Shown here piece by piece: positions 12,843 to 25,427 of a DNA stretch of 64,000 bases; positions within the stretch are counted from its first letter, which is position 1, and the number at the start of each line of letters is the position of its first letter. Below the pieces are notes generated by a model. That model searched no databases, was not told where the DNA came from, and saw only the letters and a program-made list of their open reading frames with translations. Made by a program: the position numbers and the translations under genes. The DNA lies in the NCBI GenBank assembly GCA_013397845.1, contig VZTG01004578.1, forward strand, positions 1,974,213 to 2,038,212. Reading direction: 5' to 3'. Source of the DNA: Melanocharis versteri. Taxonomy: Eukaryota > Chordata > Aves > Passeriformes > Melanocharitidae.

Positions 12843-15800
12843 TTGGTGAGGTAGCAAGTGGAATTAGGAATTATAGTTAAGGTCCCTCAGGCAGAGATAA
12901 TAGATCTTACAGTTCCTGGCAGCCTGACCTTCCTTTTACTTGTTATTCAAAGGAAAACCACCTTGCTCTTCTGCCATCAATATGTTGGGTTTTTTTAAAA
13001 TAAAAGTAGTTATGACTGCTGAGCTTTGCATTGAGTAACACCCTGTCTCTTTGAAAGAGGTGAAGGTATTTAGCATTCGCATCATGCTGGACCCCCTGGA
13101 TAAGGATGCAGGAGCCAGGGGCCTTCCTCTGCTGGCAGAGGGCGATTTTGGGCATAGGCTAAAGCTGATGTTTAGAGATCATGGGTACTAGAGGGCTGCT
13201 CAGAGCAGCACCTAGGGAGGCTTCTGTGTCTCTGAGGTAAAGCACACTGCGGAGCAGGCTTTCCAGATCATATTCTTGGACATCTGCAGTCTGTTAAACT
13301 CCCACAGAGACAGCATGCGGGTGGTCTGGATCCTGCCATAGTATTGTTAGCAAGGAAATTATTCTGAAAGAATGAGTTATATAGAGTGAGAGCTACCTTG
13401 TTTGTCTAAAATTTGAAAATCTATGATTTGAACAAATTGTCATTTTATCTTCCAAAGAACACATTACCTCTGCTGTGCAGAATACCCATATGATCTGCAC
13501 TGTCAGATTCTATTATTATTGTGACAGATACTGTAGCATATAAATTTTAAACTAATGAAAAAAATGTCATCTATCTTTTGCAGCTAAGTGTTCAAAGTGC
13601 ATCAGCTATTCAATTTGATAGATCATTCTTCAGACAGTTTGAGAAGAATTGCGTATTAAAAATACAGTGAATGGGAGAAACCCTCACTTTTATCCAGCTT
13701 CACATTTCTTAAACTAATTCTGGAGAACTTATGAGAGGTCTACTTCCAAAAATGTCTCTTTACTCAAAGTAGCTGGGAAAAAAAAGGTAAATAAAGTATT
13801 TCTCTATTAAGATAAATTTGATTTGAATAAAAAAATAAAACAGGGTATTAAAACTTACTAATGCTGGTTTTCTGCTTATTATGGTCTCCTGGAAATAGCT
13901 GAAATAGGAAGGAATAGCTGCAGTTTATTGCTTTCATATTATTCTGTAGTTGAATGGTATCAACATTTATGATTCCCTAATAAAAGAACACACTCTTGGG
14001 TTTTATAGGCTAGAGCAGTTGATAAATTCCATTAAATGTTTTAATGCAGACAACTTTTCTTATGGGAAAAAGAAAATAAAAACTTTTGCAGGTTCCAGAT
14101 ACAACAACATTTTGGATTTTTTCAAAGCTGGAGAGAAAATGAAGAGCTTGAAAGCTGAAACCCTTAGATAATTTCAGACTGAAGACACATGAACACAAGG
14201 GCAAATATGAATCTAAACATGAAATTTCCTGAACTGTTTTGTTAGCATGTTCATTTGCATTTTCATGTTAGCATGTCTCATTAGCATTAACATTTTCTTA
14301 TGTTTCAAATGCTTAATTTCACCAATTAAATCATTGCTTAAAATATCAACGGGTGCCCATTACTGACGAAGGCAAAACCATTACACTTCTGTTCACGTAT
14401 TTGCATGACTTGTTGCTCTCATCTTCCCTCTTTCCATTACGTACTTTTGGAAACCATAAAGTCTGTTAGCAAACCATAGAGGATATAAACCAGCACATAA
14501 ATAGTGCATGAATTAATTCTTAAAGGCACTAATGCTCAGATTGAAATTACTTAAGGTATAATTTAAACAAAGGTTATATGATTTTTATTGTAATTAATTT
14601 ACAGGGACTCAGGAATGTACCAGCTATTTACCCCCTTCCTCACTTTCTGAAAGTCAAAAGCTGAGAAGTCCACCATTGCATTTGGCTTCCAGACATTTTC
14701 CATTTACTGGGAAAGTTTCCTTTACTTATTGGAAAAAGAGGGAAAAAGAAACACTTCCTCAGAAGTTAAACAATCCACACTTAAAATAACCTGTAAGGCT
14801 CATCCTGTCAGTGGAAGTTCGGTTGTTTTTTCAGATGTGTTTCAGTAGATACAGTATCCCAGTAGATACAAGGGCTTGTCTTTCCTTCTGTGTGTGTGTG
14901 TTTGGTGCCTCAAGAGCAAATGCACAGAGAGGAAAATGTAACTTTTCAGGACTTATTCAGGCAAAGCAATGAGAACGGGGAACTTGTCATGTCCATACTC
15001 AGCTTCCTTCCAAATAAAGCCCTCATACCGCTTTGGCAGATAATGCTGAATAATTAATCAAGTTATAGGACATAAGCTGGAAGGAAGGAAAACAACAGAT
15101 TTTTCACTCTAAAAGGGAAGACATTCTAAAGTGGAGAAACTTGTCAGTCTGAAAAATCCATGACATTTTAAAAATCATCCCTGCAGTCTGATTAAATATG
15201 GAAATGATCTTTAGACAAAGTGAGCATTTCACAGCTCTAAGCTGGATATTTTTTTATTTATCTCCTGCAGATTCAAACAATTTCAGAGGATGTAACTAAA
15301 TCACATGTGGTTTACCATTGATCTTTACCATAAATCAAAAGAATGATGAAAATTGTGGAAAAAGGTCAGTGAACTTTATTCCACTTCCCCTTCACTTATA
15401 TCTTCTGTTATTTAAAACAAATTGTATTATTTTGTGCTACAATAACTTCTTGTTTTGGGGGGACAACAAATAATATCTGGGATGTTATTTACTTTGATTC
15501 CATAATAGAGTTTTGTTGAATTTCTGGTATGAAAAAGCCCCAGAGAAACACAGCAGGAACTCTAACACCAGATATTAAAACTGTTTTATTTTTTGAGAGA
15601 GCAATAACAGGCATTATTTATTTGATTTCAGCTTCATTGCGTAAGTAAGTAGTAGTTATCCCTTGCATTTTAGTGGAAAGAAAAAGATCTAGTTTTGCTA
15701 GGATTACATTATCAATGCAAAGTAATAAGTGAAGTATTTTTCTTTGTTTTTTTTCCAAAGAGATGTTTTAAAACAGGCTGAAGTACAGACGCAGTATATT

Positions 15801-16116
15801 TTCCAACAGGGAAATGAGAAAAAGGTGGAGCCTTCTCCCTTACTCAAAGTTGTATCAGGTTTTTGTTTGTGACTTCATCCAGCATTCATCAATTTTTAAA
15901 AAAAAATTTTCCCATCAAAGACAAATCTGAGCATATTTTTTCTTTTTTGGAACATAAGAAGTATCCAATCTTATGAATACATTGTATTAAAAAATCTTCA
16001 TATTTGTATCTTCATACAATATGTTTGACTTCTCCATAAATAATTTTACTGTATGAAATCCTAACTTCTTACTATATTTGGTCTTATTCATTTTGATGTG
16101 CTGTGATTTTCCTGCC

Positions 16117-16140
16117 TCATGCTGTAGGTCATGCTGTAGG
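16117..16140. repeat. 12-bp perfect tandem duplication
   Basis: TCATGCTGTAGG occurs twice head to tail with no mismatch, consistent with a small slippage duplication. Confidence 0.9.
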
Positions 16141-17086
16141 ATTAGTAATACAGCCATTCTGCTACTGACTAGTAACTGACAGAAGCTGTTTTCATAACCT
16201 TTTTGAAGATTGTAACATCTATATATTTTATTTCTGTTTTCCAGCTTATCTTGACTTTTCAAAATACTTGCAAGCTCCTTATCAGTAAAGTTTCAAAACT
16301 TGTAGTAAGGAATAAGTTCATTTTTTTAGCTAGCATGCTATCAGTTCAGGAAAAGTCACTTAAAAACATAAGCAAAAGAGTCTCAATATATTTTAATTGT
16401 AACCTTAAAAGAAAAAGGAACGTTATCTCAAATAATCAAGACTAGTTATTCAGGACTTTAGAGATCATTATCAAAACTTCAAAGTCAAATCAGATGTACT
16501 AGATAAGCATGACTGCTGGATGGACTTCAGGAGATCCTTGAGAGCAAAGTGCTTTGGCAGGCTGACCTTCACCTGAAACACACACGTACTTGTGCACTCA
16601 CCCAACTGTGTGCTTGTGAAATGTTTCATACAGCAATAACATCCCAGTCTATTTTTTTTTTCCTAAATCAGAGCATTGGACTTCACATAGGAAAGTTTTC
16701 TTTATACTTTTACAACACAAATATACAAAAAATTGTAGATGATCTTATCTTGATGTGCATGAACGGCCTAGAATAAGTATTATTATGCATGTGCCTAAAG
16801 ATGAACCATCCTATACACCTTTGCAGGATGGAGAGAGCAGCATTGTGCCTGGGTTTAATGTTGCTGCCAAAATGCCAGTTAAACAGATTATTAAGAGCTA
16901 GAGAAGCAGCTTAAATTCTCTAGCTAGATAAAAAACCACAGCAGCAGTGGTCTTAGAAGTGATGAATCAGTGCAGTTAGGAAAAACACTCTTTCTGTACA
17001 TTTTCAGTTTGTAGCATGACGATTTGCTCTGAAGTGTGAGCTTGAAAGTTTTCCCTGGGTTTTAAAATGTATTTTATTTTAAGTTG

Positions 17087-17640
17087 TGTTACAATCCGAT
17101 TAGTGAGAGATGCCTCTGCCCAAACTAAGGTGCAAACAGACCATATGCCAAAGTCAATAATATGGATTTTATTTAACAATGAATGTGAGGTAGAGAGATA
17201 GAAAGAAATAGAAAAGGGTGATAGGGAGAGAGAGAGGTCAAGCAGAGGAGCTGTGGATCCAGCAGTGTCCCTTGGTCCTTCTTCACCCTGGGCTTCCCAG
17301 GGGTGTGAGTCCCAGAGCCATTCTTCTGTGGGCACCACCTTTGTACAGTCCAGGTTTTGGTGTCCGTGGGGTGGTCACAGACGACCTTCCCAAAACTTGG
17401 GTTGATATATGTATGGACAATTGCTTCCTTTCCCACAGTTTGTCATAGTGGGAATTTTTGTCTGGATGCATTAAGCAGGATGTGCTAACCAAATTGCCTC
17501 TGCCGGGCCTGGAATTAACGCTTTTCTGTTGCAAATGCCTCCCTTCTGTGCTTATCTCAAACTCCTGCTGTGGTGGCTTATCTTATGACAAGATCCTTCT
17601 GTGGCCTTGACAGTGTTTGAGACAGGCAACTGGGCTCTTT
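17087..17640 (-). mobile_element. Solo LTR-like element (endogenous retrovirus), reverse strand
   Basis: Read on the reverse strand, the region has the layout of a retroviral LTR: a U3-like stretch, a CT-rich tract just before a polyadenylation signal AATAAA (complement at 17168-17173), and a short U5-like tail ending GGATTGTAACA, which gives the TGTTACAATCC boundary at 17087. The other boundary is uncertain (17624 to 17640). A 9-bp near-direct repeat flanks the element, TTTAAGTTG at 17078-17086 and TTTAAGCTG at 17638-17646, and could contain a decayed target duplication, but the inner U3 end does not start with TG. No gag, pol or env is nearby, so it would be a solo LTR. The class is not assigned. 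Confidence 0.6.
17168..17173 (-). terminator. LTR polyadenylation signal
   Basis: AATAAA on the reverse strand lies about 80 nt before the proposed end of the LTR-like element, as expected for the R/U5 region. Confidence 0.5.
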
Positions 17641-20600
17641 AAGCTGTGAAAAGTATGTTTGATGGTGTTTTAGTATTTAGAATGTAGTATTTAATATTTA
17701 GTGCTTTAGTAGATGGTTTGGTAACTTTATAATTTAAGATTGACTTTAAATAAAACGGTTTCTTTTTTTCTACTCCTGAACACTGTTATTTTAATTTAAA
17801 ATTTGCTACAATATGACATGAATATAATATATTCAAGATAATGATAATATAAAGGCTTATGGAAATTATTTTTTTACAGTGACTACATATAGCACTGCAT
17901 TCTACTGTATTCTAACAAATAAACAAAATGTTCTCAATATACACCATTATACGCCCTACAGCTACTTTAAAAGAAAAGCAAAGCACAACACAACACAGAG
18001 AATAAATTTCGTAGGATATCTAGTCTGATTAGTGCATGGTGCCACCCATGAAATGTGCTAATGAATTTTAACTGGACTTAAACATAAAAAGGAAAATTAA
18101 ATTTCTCAAGGTTCATTTCTACTCTTTCTTTTAAGACAGTAGGTAAATCAGAAAGGAGATGGAACTCCTTGTGCAGTAAGGGAAATTCAAATTGGAAGGG
18201 GCAATTTACTATGTTAGCAGGCCTTACATTGCTACTTCTGTGACCTGAACAACCTAATTTAAATACTCATTGAGGGCAGGATGGGCATAGAGGAAAATTT
18301 TGATAGAGAGTGAGTGCTTTCTGATAATTTTCTTTTCCAGCTTCAGTTGAAATACTTTACCACTCATTTATTTTTTGTCCTCCATCATTTTCTTGTTTGA
18401 AATATTTCATCATAAATTTTCAGATTAAATGATCCCTTATCATTCATAATACAAGTCAATATTACTGATTTTTACTCTACGTGAAATAGTTTATAAGTAG
18501 GAAAAAAAATCATAAACATATACTAAACAAATGGATCGTGTAGGAAAGAGAAGAAAGAGAAGAAAGGAGGTATGCAGCCCTCAAATCAAATAGTTTCAGG
18601 TTACCCCATGAAGATCCATTATCAGCTATCTGCAGTGTGGGAAGGATGAGTTATGAAGCTCACAGGTGCTGGCTTTTGTATTTTGTTTGCCTTGCGATGT
18701 GTATGTCTCAGCAGGTATTCACACACATTCTGTCATGCAGTGAGGTGGTAAGGGTCATGGCAGGAAAAATTCTAACATATTCATTAAAATCATGTTCATA
18801 TTAATCTAAAACTCAGATACGTTGCAAATAATGAATGAGCTCTGCCAGCAACTCCAAATGAATAATGGCAAAATCTATGCAATAAATAATTCAGTTATGT
18901 GTTTCTTCTATTTTACAGAAACTTCTAAAATGCTATGAGAAACATTTTTCTTAAAAAAAGAACGAACTTTTGGGGGTGAGGCAAATCTCTCTCTCCAGCT
19001 GTAATGATAGGTTTTATTTTTAAGAACTATGACATGGAATACTGCTTCCACTGTGTCTTTCAGAATTGTTTACTTGACCACAAAATGAGAAGCAAAGTTG
19101 AGTGCATAGATGCGTTCCTGCATCCTTTAACTTCTATTCTCAGTAATACTTCTGCAGAACTAAGATATATGCTTGTCATTAAACAGGTAATCTAAGGAAT
19201 ATATATTCCAAAAAGGAATGCCTCTTGTTATTGTTTACCTTTAAAAATAGGAGATATGTCATAGCTGTGAGCTAAATACCTCCTTTGCATTCACATCTCT
19301 GAGTTTCCAAGCAAAACAATAATGTTAATGGAAGGTAGAGCATTTAATTTCAAATTTAGAGGCTTTTGTTGATAATGTTATTTAAACCCAGGAAGGTTAT
19401 ACTTAATTATAGATATGGCAGTGTTTTTGACAGTTCAACCTCTTTAACGGATTATCTTTCCTCATTTAAATATAAAAAAGTAGGAATAATAAAAAAAATG
19501 AATCTACAAATTTAACAAGCTTCTTTTTATATGCTTAATAACTATCTTTGAAGAAGAATACACACCACATTGAGCTTTAAAAAACTGACAATATTTATTA
19601 AGCCACAAAAGAGCTTATGTAGCTTTGTGATTATGGACAGGAAAGAATTTTAAAAAAGGCAAAGTTAGCAAAAAAAAAGCTTTAAAGTAAGCAGAAATTA
19701 CATGTCAGTCATAGACATTAAAGCTGGCTGTTTTTAAACTCCAACTGCTAAGCCCTGGGCATGAAACAAGAAAATGATGAGGTAGGCTGAATGAAATGCA
19801 CACAAATGCTAATGTTTAGAACCTTACCTAAAGTTAAAAATACAAATGCTTGCTTTAAGGAAAAGGTTTCAAATAAAATAAAAGTATCCATCACATGAGT
19901 CAGTATGAATACAAATATGCTGAAATCCACACATACGGCATATATTAGACTTTCCTTTTCTGTTGAAAAATCTTCCTACTGTATGCTCTAAAGAATACTG
20001 AAGTTTACTGTTACAGGAATACAGAAATAAGGTTTTTTATTGAATAAAACCACATTATTTTCTAGGAGGAGGTAGGAACCTGGAGTCTTCAGGTGGGGTA
20101 AGACTGTTATCATTGCATACAATACAATCAGCACCAATTAATTTATTTCCTGCTTTTTTTGAATGCTTGCTATGATAAATCACAGCATTTGCTGAAGAAT
20201 TCTGCAGAAGAATGTGGACAGAGAATGTTTCTTAGAATAATTGTCAGACATTGCATAATTAAGAATTTGATTTAGGAAACTGCATCTTAATTTCTTTGTC
20301 TATGGCATTAGAGATATTTACATGTGTGTATTACAAACGCACGCTTACATGAGTGTGTGTGTTTATGTGCATATAGTATTGGAAAAAAACCAGTTTTGTT
20401 TCTACTGTGTTCATCTGTAAAATAAAGCAACATTGTAAAAATTAAAAAAATAGACGTCTACCACAAAAAAAAACCCCAAACCAATAAACTACAAAACATT
20501 TCAAGTTAGAACATTACTACTTCTCTTTCCTGGCCCAGAGTCCTATTATGGACTTCCTTAGACTTCAAGAAAGGAGCACTGAGAAAGCAGTGAAGGGGCA

Positions 20601-21322
20601 AGGATTCCCAAAACTCACCATGTATTCTTCATTGAAGATGGGAAGAAACACAGAGGAATCAGCTTACATATTTTCCAATGCATTTGTATTCCCTTAGACT
20701 CCTCTGTCCTACAGACTTTTTCCCACCCCAGTGTAATCACCTGGTGTGTAGCCGAACTGCAGCCAGTGGACTTGGTATCACCACTTGAAACAACCCTACT
20801 TTAAGGGGAAGAGCTGATGAAACTGCCAAACTCCACCAGTCTGAACAGGAAAATCTACAATCTCTAGGGGATCTGCCTCCCTTTTGTCTGCATTCATGTT
20901 TTACCCTAAATAATTGTTGATTTATATACCTAGAGTCAGCAAGAATGACAGTGATTTGTAATGACCCTGTTACGCCATTGCAAATGCTATTGCTTGGTTT
21001 TGTTACTGCTACCACATTACTTCTGTTCCCTCAGAGTGTTTCTGTTTCATAACAAGTTCTTTTTTCTCCATGGACCTGCCTGTGCACAACACAGTCAGGC
21101 TGAAGCATTGCATGGGATCATTGCATCCTTCCATCACAGTGATAAACACTGCAGTTTTTGCAACATGCAGTTCCATTTTCAATTTCCTACTATATGTGTT
21201 AAAATTAAACATGTTCAAATTAAAGGGCTCTTTTGAGTCACAGCTAGGAGATCCATCTTTATTGGAACAGTTCATTAGTCAAGACTGTTTTGAATTAATT
21301 TGTCTTGTGTGTATCATGCATT

Positions 21323-21345
21323 TGTGTGTGTGTGTGTGTGTGTGT
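21323..21345. repeat. (TG)n microsatellite
   Basis: About eleven uninterrupted TG units are visible. It is a potential length-polymorphic marker. Confidence 0.92.
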
Positions 21346-21562
21346 CCATCTGTCTTCAGAAATTAAAATAGAATATGGAAACAATTAATGGTAACATCCC
21401 ATCCAGAATGCTCTCCCTACAATATCACAAGAAAACTGTTTTAACAATAACAGCTGGCCACATGATGGACTCTTTAGTCAAATATTTTAGTCAGAAAACT
21501 TGAATAAAGATAACTGAATTTGGCCTAATAATAAGACAACAAATTATGTGACTATTGTAGAT

Positions 21563-21605
21563 AAAGCCTTGTGAAATATAAAGCCTTTTGAAATATAAAG
21601 CCTTG
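21563..21605. repeat. 17-bp tandem repeat, about 2.5 units
   Basis: The unit AAAGCCTTGTGAAATAT occurs at 21563-21579, again at 21580-21596 with one change, and partially at 21597-21605. Confidence 0.85.
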
Positions 21606-22719
21606 ATGTAATGGCAACTGCTCAGCTTATACCTTTGAAGTAAGAGCAGCGCTAGCTGTTTGACTGAAATGTTGCAGGCAAATGTAAACTGCAAACAGCA
21701 GTTCCAAGAAAGTTGGAATAACAGAATAAGCTTTGTTCTTCTATAAGAAATGCCATTTTGTTCTGAAAAGAAATACCATTAGAAAGTAATCAATATTTTT
21801 TTATATGAGATAAAAAACAAATACAGCTCTTAATGTTGTTGTCTGTGTTGAAAACAAGTACTTTTATCTTCATGAAAGAACTAGAAAAACAAAAGTGAAC
21901 ATTCAAAATTCCAGCATTCATGTCCTTTCATGATCTGACATGAACAATGGAATTCAGAGGCCATCAGAAACAAAAGGTCTAGCAAACTCCACAGCATTTC
22001 TGCATCTGGAATTCACAATCAGACCTAGCAAGGTGATGTGTCCGTTGTGTTTTACAGTCTGTTCTCCTGCAACGCCACCAGTTTTTCTGCTATTGATATA
22101 TGAAACCAAGTACATTGATACAGCTGCCATTAAAATAAAAACCTAATCTCCATTTTAAGAGTTGCTGTGCTCTAAAATAAAATAAAAATTATTTTTAGAC
22201 ATTGCCACAAACAGCACCTCAGGGGTTTCAGATTTCTTAGAAGACACACTTAAAATCATGAACTCAGCCATCATACAGAAACTACAAAAACATATTTTTA
22301 AAATAACAAGTACAGTATCCAGGCGCTTCTCTGTTTTCTGTGCTCTGAGCCCTTATTCCCAGCAGCAAAAAAGCCAGTGCAGAGATGCAGCAAGTAATAG
22401 GTTCAGGAAAGGCACACATATCATTGTACATTCCTTGTCACTGGAAATGGGCCAGGTACACCAGTGGAACAATGTAAACTTGAATTCTGGCAGAAAGATT
22501 CATGCTACGGGTTGTTTTTCACAAGCTTTCTTAAGGTGACATTTCACCTCATGAATTTTCATCAGAAAATATGTTTGACTCCACACAGGTAAAAACTATT
22601 GTATTAAATATATGCAGTGATATATATTCTTATCTGAAATTTGCAAACATTTATCAAGTCAAGAATAAAGCTGTGCACTCTGTTGCATCAGTCACAATTA
22701 AGAGCTGTAACTCAGTCGT

Positions 22720-22753
22720 CAAGTATGCAGCCCTTGTGAAGGCTGCATACTTG
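22720..22753. repeat. 13-bp perfect inverted repeat with 8-nt loop
   Basis: Arms 22720-22732 and 22741-22753 are perfect reverse complements and would form a stable short stem-loop. No transcript context is visible. Confidence 0.85.
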
Positions 22754-25190
22754 TGGAGAAGTCTACGCAAATAAAGCATGAAATTAAGAAAAAAAATTAA
22801 GAAAAAACAGAAAAAAATTACACCCAAATAATTATGGCTATTAATGTAGATATAAGAGACATGGTAGCTGGACACAATCCAAAGGCTACGCCTGCACTAG
22901 TGAACTAATTAGTGATAGAATGTCATTTTTTGGCCAGTGTCAAAGACCGGTTGCTACATCCTTATCATTAAGTTCTCAGCCACCAAAATCCTGTGCTTAT
23001 GTATCCCACTGGATTTTTCAGGTGAGTAGCAGGAGGCAAGAACAAAACTGTGCCCCCAAGCTTCTTATCATGAATGTAGGTGATAGCTTTTGAATGCTTT
23101 TCTTCACTCCCTAGAAATATATAGTTTGTTGTTATGGAAATAATGTGAAAAGCTAAATATGTAAATACGTTGGATGTTGATTATTGCAAATGTTGCTTAA
23201 TGACAGTCAATGGTATACTTTATTGTAATCTTCAATTCAAAATCGTTTTATTTTAAATGGTCAATTCCTATTTTCAAAAATGACCCTAAGACACTGGAAA
23301 GGAGGGTTGACAAGCTGCAGGGTGTATACATGTATTTTTATTCTGAAACAAGTTTTTCTTGAAATTTTTACTTATTTTATTTGGACACATACTTACTTAC
23401 TCGGTGTCCCACTGTGCTATGTACATGACGAGCTTCATATAGAGATAACAGTCCTGGAACCAGTCATTTACAATCTAAAAATAAATGGTATAACTTAAGG
23501 GTTAAACAAACAGAGGGAAAAGAAAATAATCATAAAAAATAAAAAGACAGAAGAAAAAAACTGCTCTGGACATTGCCCAGTGGAAACAAATGATATAAGA
23601 ACTATACCACTGAATTTGGACAAAGCACAGCTTAGAGACAAAAACTAGGAACCCATGATTTTCAAGAGAAATACCATTCCATGGGTTCTATAAAAATGTC
23701 TCTTCCTAACTACTTCATAGACATTTACAATTAGATGCCAGAATACACAGAATATGAATCAGTATTTTCTGAAAACAGAGAGGAATCTCCTTCTAACAAA
23801 CTTCTTTGCTTTTGTCCTTACATCTTCTTTCTATAGTCATGTCCTCTCTGAAAAAACATTACATTCTTTTGAAAAACATTCACTTAAGTGTCCGCAGCAA
23901 GACACAGTGAAAAAAAATTATCTGGAAAAAATTATTATTTGTCTACCTTTTTCTTCATCTATCATGAAAAAGACAAAACCATGTCAAAGAAGCAGGAAAA
24001 ATGGAGGATATTTTATCACCCTAATATACTGTAATACTTCCTTTATGATAGTTGCTTATTTATGTAATTTTTAGATTCTCTTCCTGTTTAAACTCTAAGA
24101 CAGTTTATAATATGGAAAGATGACTATTTTCAGATAAATCTATTTATTCATCATTGTTAATTTATTTTATTTCCCCTTTCATATCAATCTGTGATTTCTC
24201 TCACTATTCCATTCATATTGGCTGGAAATTACAAGTGCATAGCCTTTTCCTTTCAGTAATCCTTCAAAAATTATTTCATATTAGCAGAGCTAGTGATTTT
24301 CTCCTTTACTTTGAATCACAAAATCTTTATTTTTTCCAAAGATAAAGAGTTTTGATTGCAAATTTGGTGAATGACACAATGAGAATACCTTTAAATTTAT
24401 TCTTTCTTTTCCTTTTGCTTTAGGAAATGAGAAATATTCTGCAGTTTAAAACTGCAGAAAATCAATAAGTCATACAGCTATTTAAAAAAAATCCTTTAGA
24501 GATTTGACATGACCAGTATCATCACACAAAATCGTTGTGCAGAGTTGTCTGCAATGTAGGTGAGCAATTTTAACAGTTAATGCAATGGATCAGAATATTT
24601 CCTCCAGGATGAACAATGATGAAAATTGTTTGGGTCAGGCAGTCCCAAAGCGTAATGCGTATTCTTCCTAAAATCTACAAGGACTGAAGAGAGAGGATAT
24701 GTTAAACCTGCTTCCCAGTGGTTTTCCAGTTTCATTTTGAATATATTTCTGCACATAAGTCCATAGGTTTTGGTTAAAAAGACTTTTTTTTGTTTGCTTA
24801 CAATTTGTGCTTGTAAGATCATCTTAAATTAGAACCCACGCTGGCACTATAAATGTGTGTATTTTTTTGCAACTAAATAAAACACAAAAAAGAAAAGGAG
24901 AAGTATCTTATTAAAACAGTAGGTTTATCAAAATAATTAGGTGTATAGCACCAATGTGTTGTATTTTAATAGTATCTCAAGGGTTGCTTGATTAATTTTT
25001 CAATTGAACAAGGGTGAATTTTCAAAGATTTAACAAACATAGGATATTCCTTTCAAAGTGAAAATTCCTTCTCCCTCTTCCTCAAATGAACAGCTTTGCT
25101 TAAGAAAACAAGAACTTAATAAGTCATAAATACAATTGTGTTCTCTCAGGTAACGAAAATGTGCAGATGGAGAATCAGTTCAGACTCTGA

Positions 25191-25427
25191 GTTGATGCAG
25201 CCTCCTCAGTCTGTCAGAAGAACTGTAAATCCTATACAGAAGATTTCCACCCAAATGAAATGGATTTTGGCTATGTTCCTGCCCTGGATGGGTGCTGTGA
25301 AGGTATCCATGAACTTTCTATTATTAATCAGAAAATACACAGAAAGATGGAGACTCAGCACGCTGCAAATTCTGTGGCATTTCACTGCCCCACTTCTGCG
25401 GGAGAGAAAATTGTTATTTTGTACTGA
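25191..25427 (+). other. Orphan open frame, possible decayed exon
   Basis: A frame of 78 codons is open from just after a TGA at 25188-25190 to a TGA at 25425-25427. It lacks an early ATG. The inferred peptide is rich in D, E, N, H and C, including 'HPNEMDFGYVPALDGCCEGI', which looks more protein-like than most chance frames here. The same frame continues upstream of the TGA to a candidate splice acceptor (TTCTCTCAG, ending 25149), and a candidate donor (AAG|GTATCC) follows position 25302. I do not recognise a family. It could be a pseudo-exon, a real exon whose in-frame stop argues against current function, or chance; a second overlapping frame at 25138-25437 is also open. Confidence 0.2.

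Larger units (their letters stand above)
6627..17086. other. Unique AT-rich non-coding DNA
   Basis: No gene or transposable element was recognised. Small simple repeats are present: an AT run at 8521-8534, an AAT run at 12826-12842, a short GT run near 14889-14901 and a perfect 12-bp tandem duplication (TCATGCTGTAGG) at 16117-16140. A locally less AT-rich patch at about 13060-13320 shows no clear exon signature. Confidence 0.55.
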
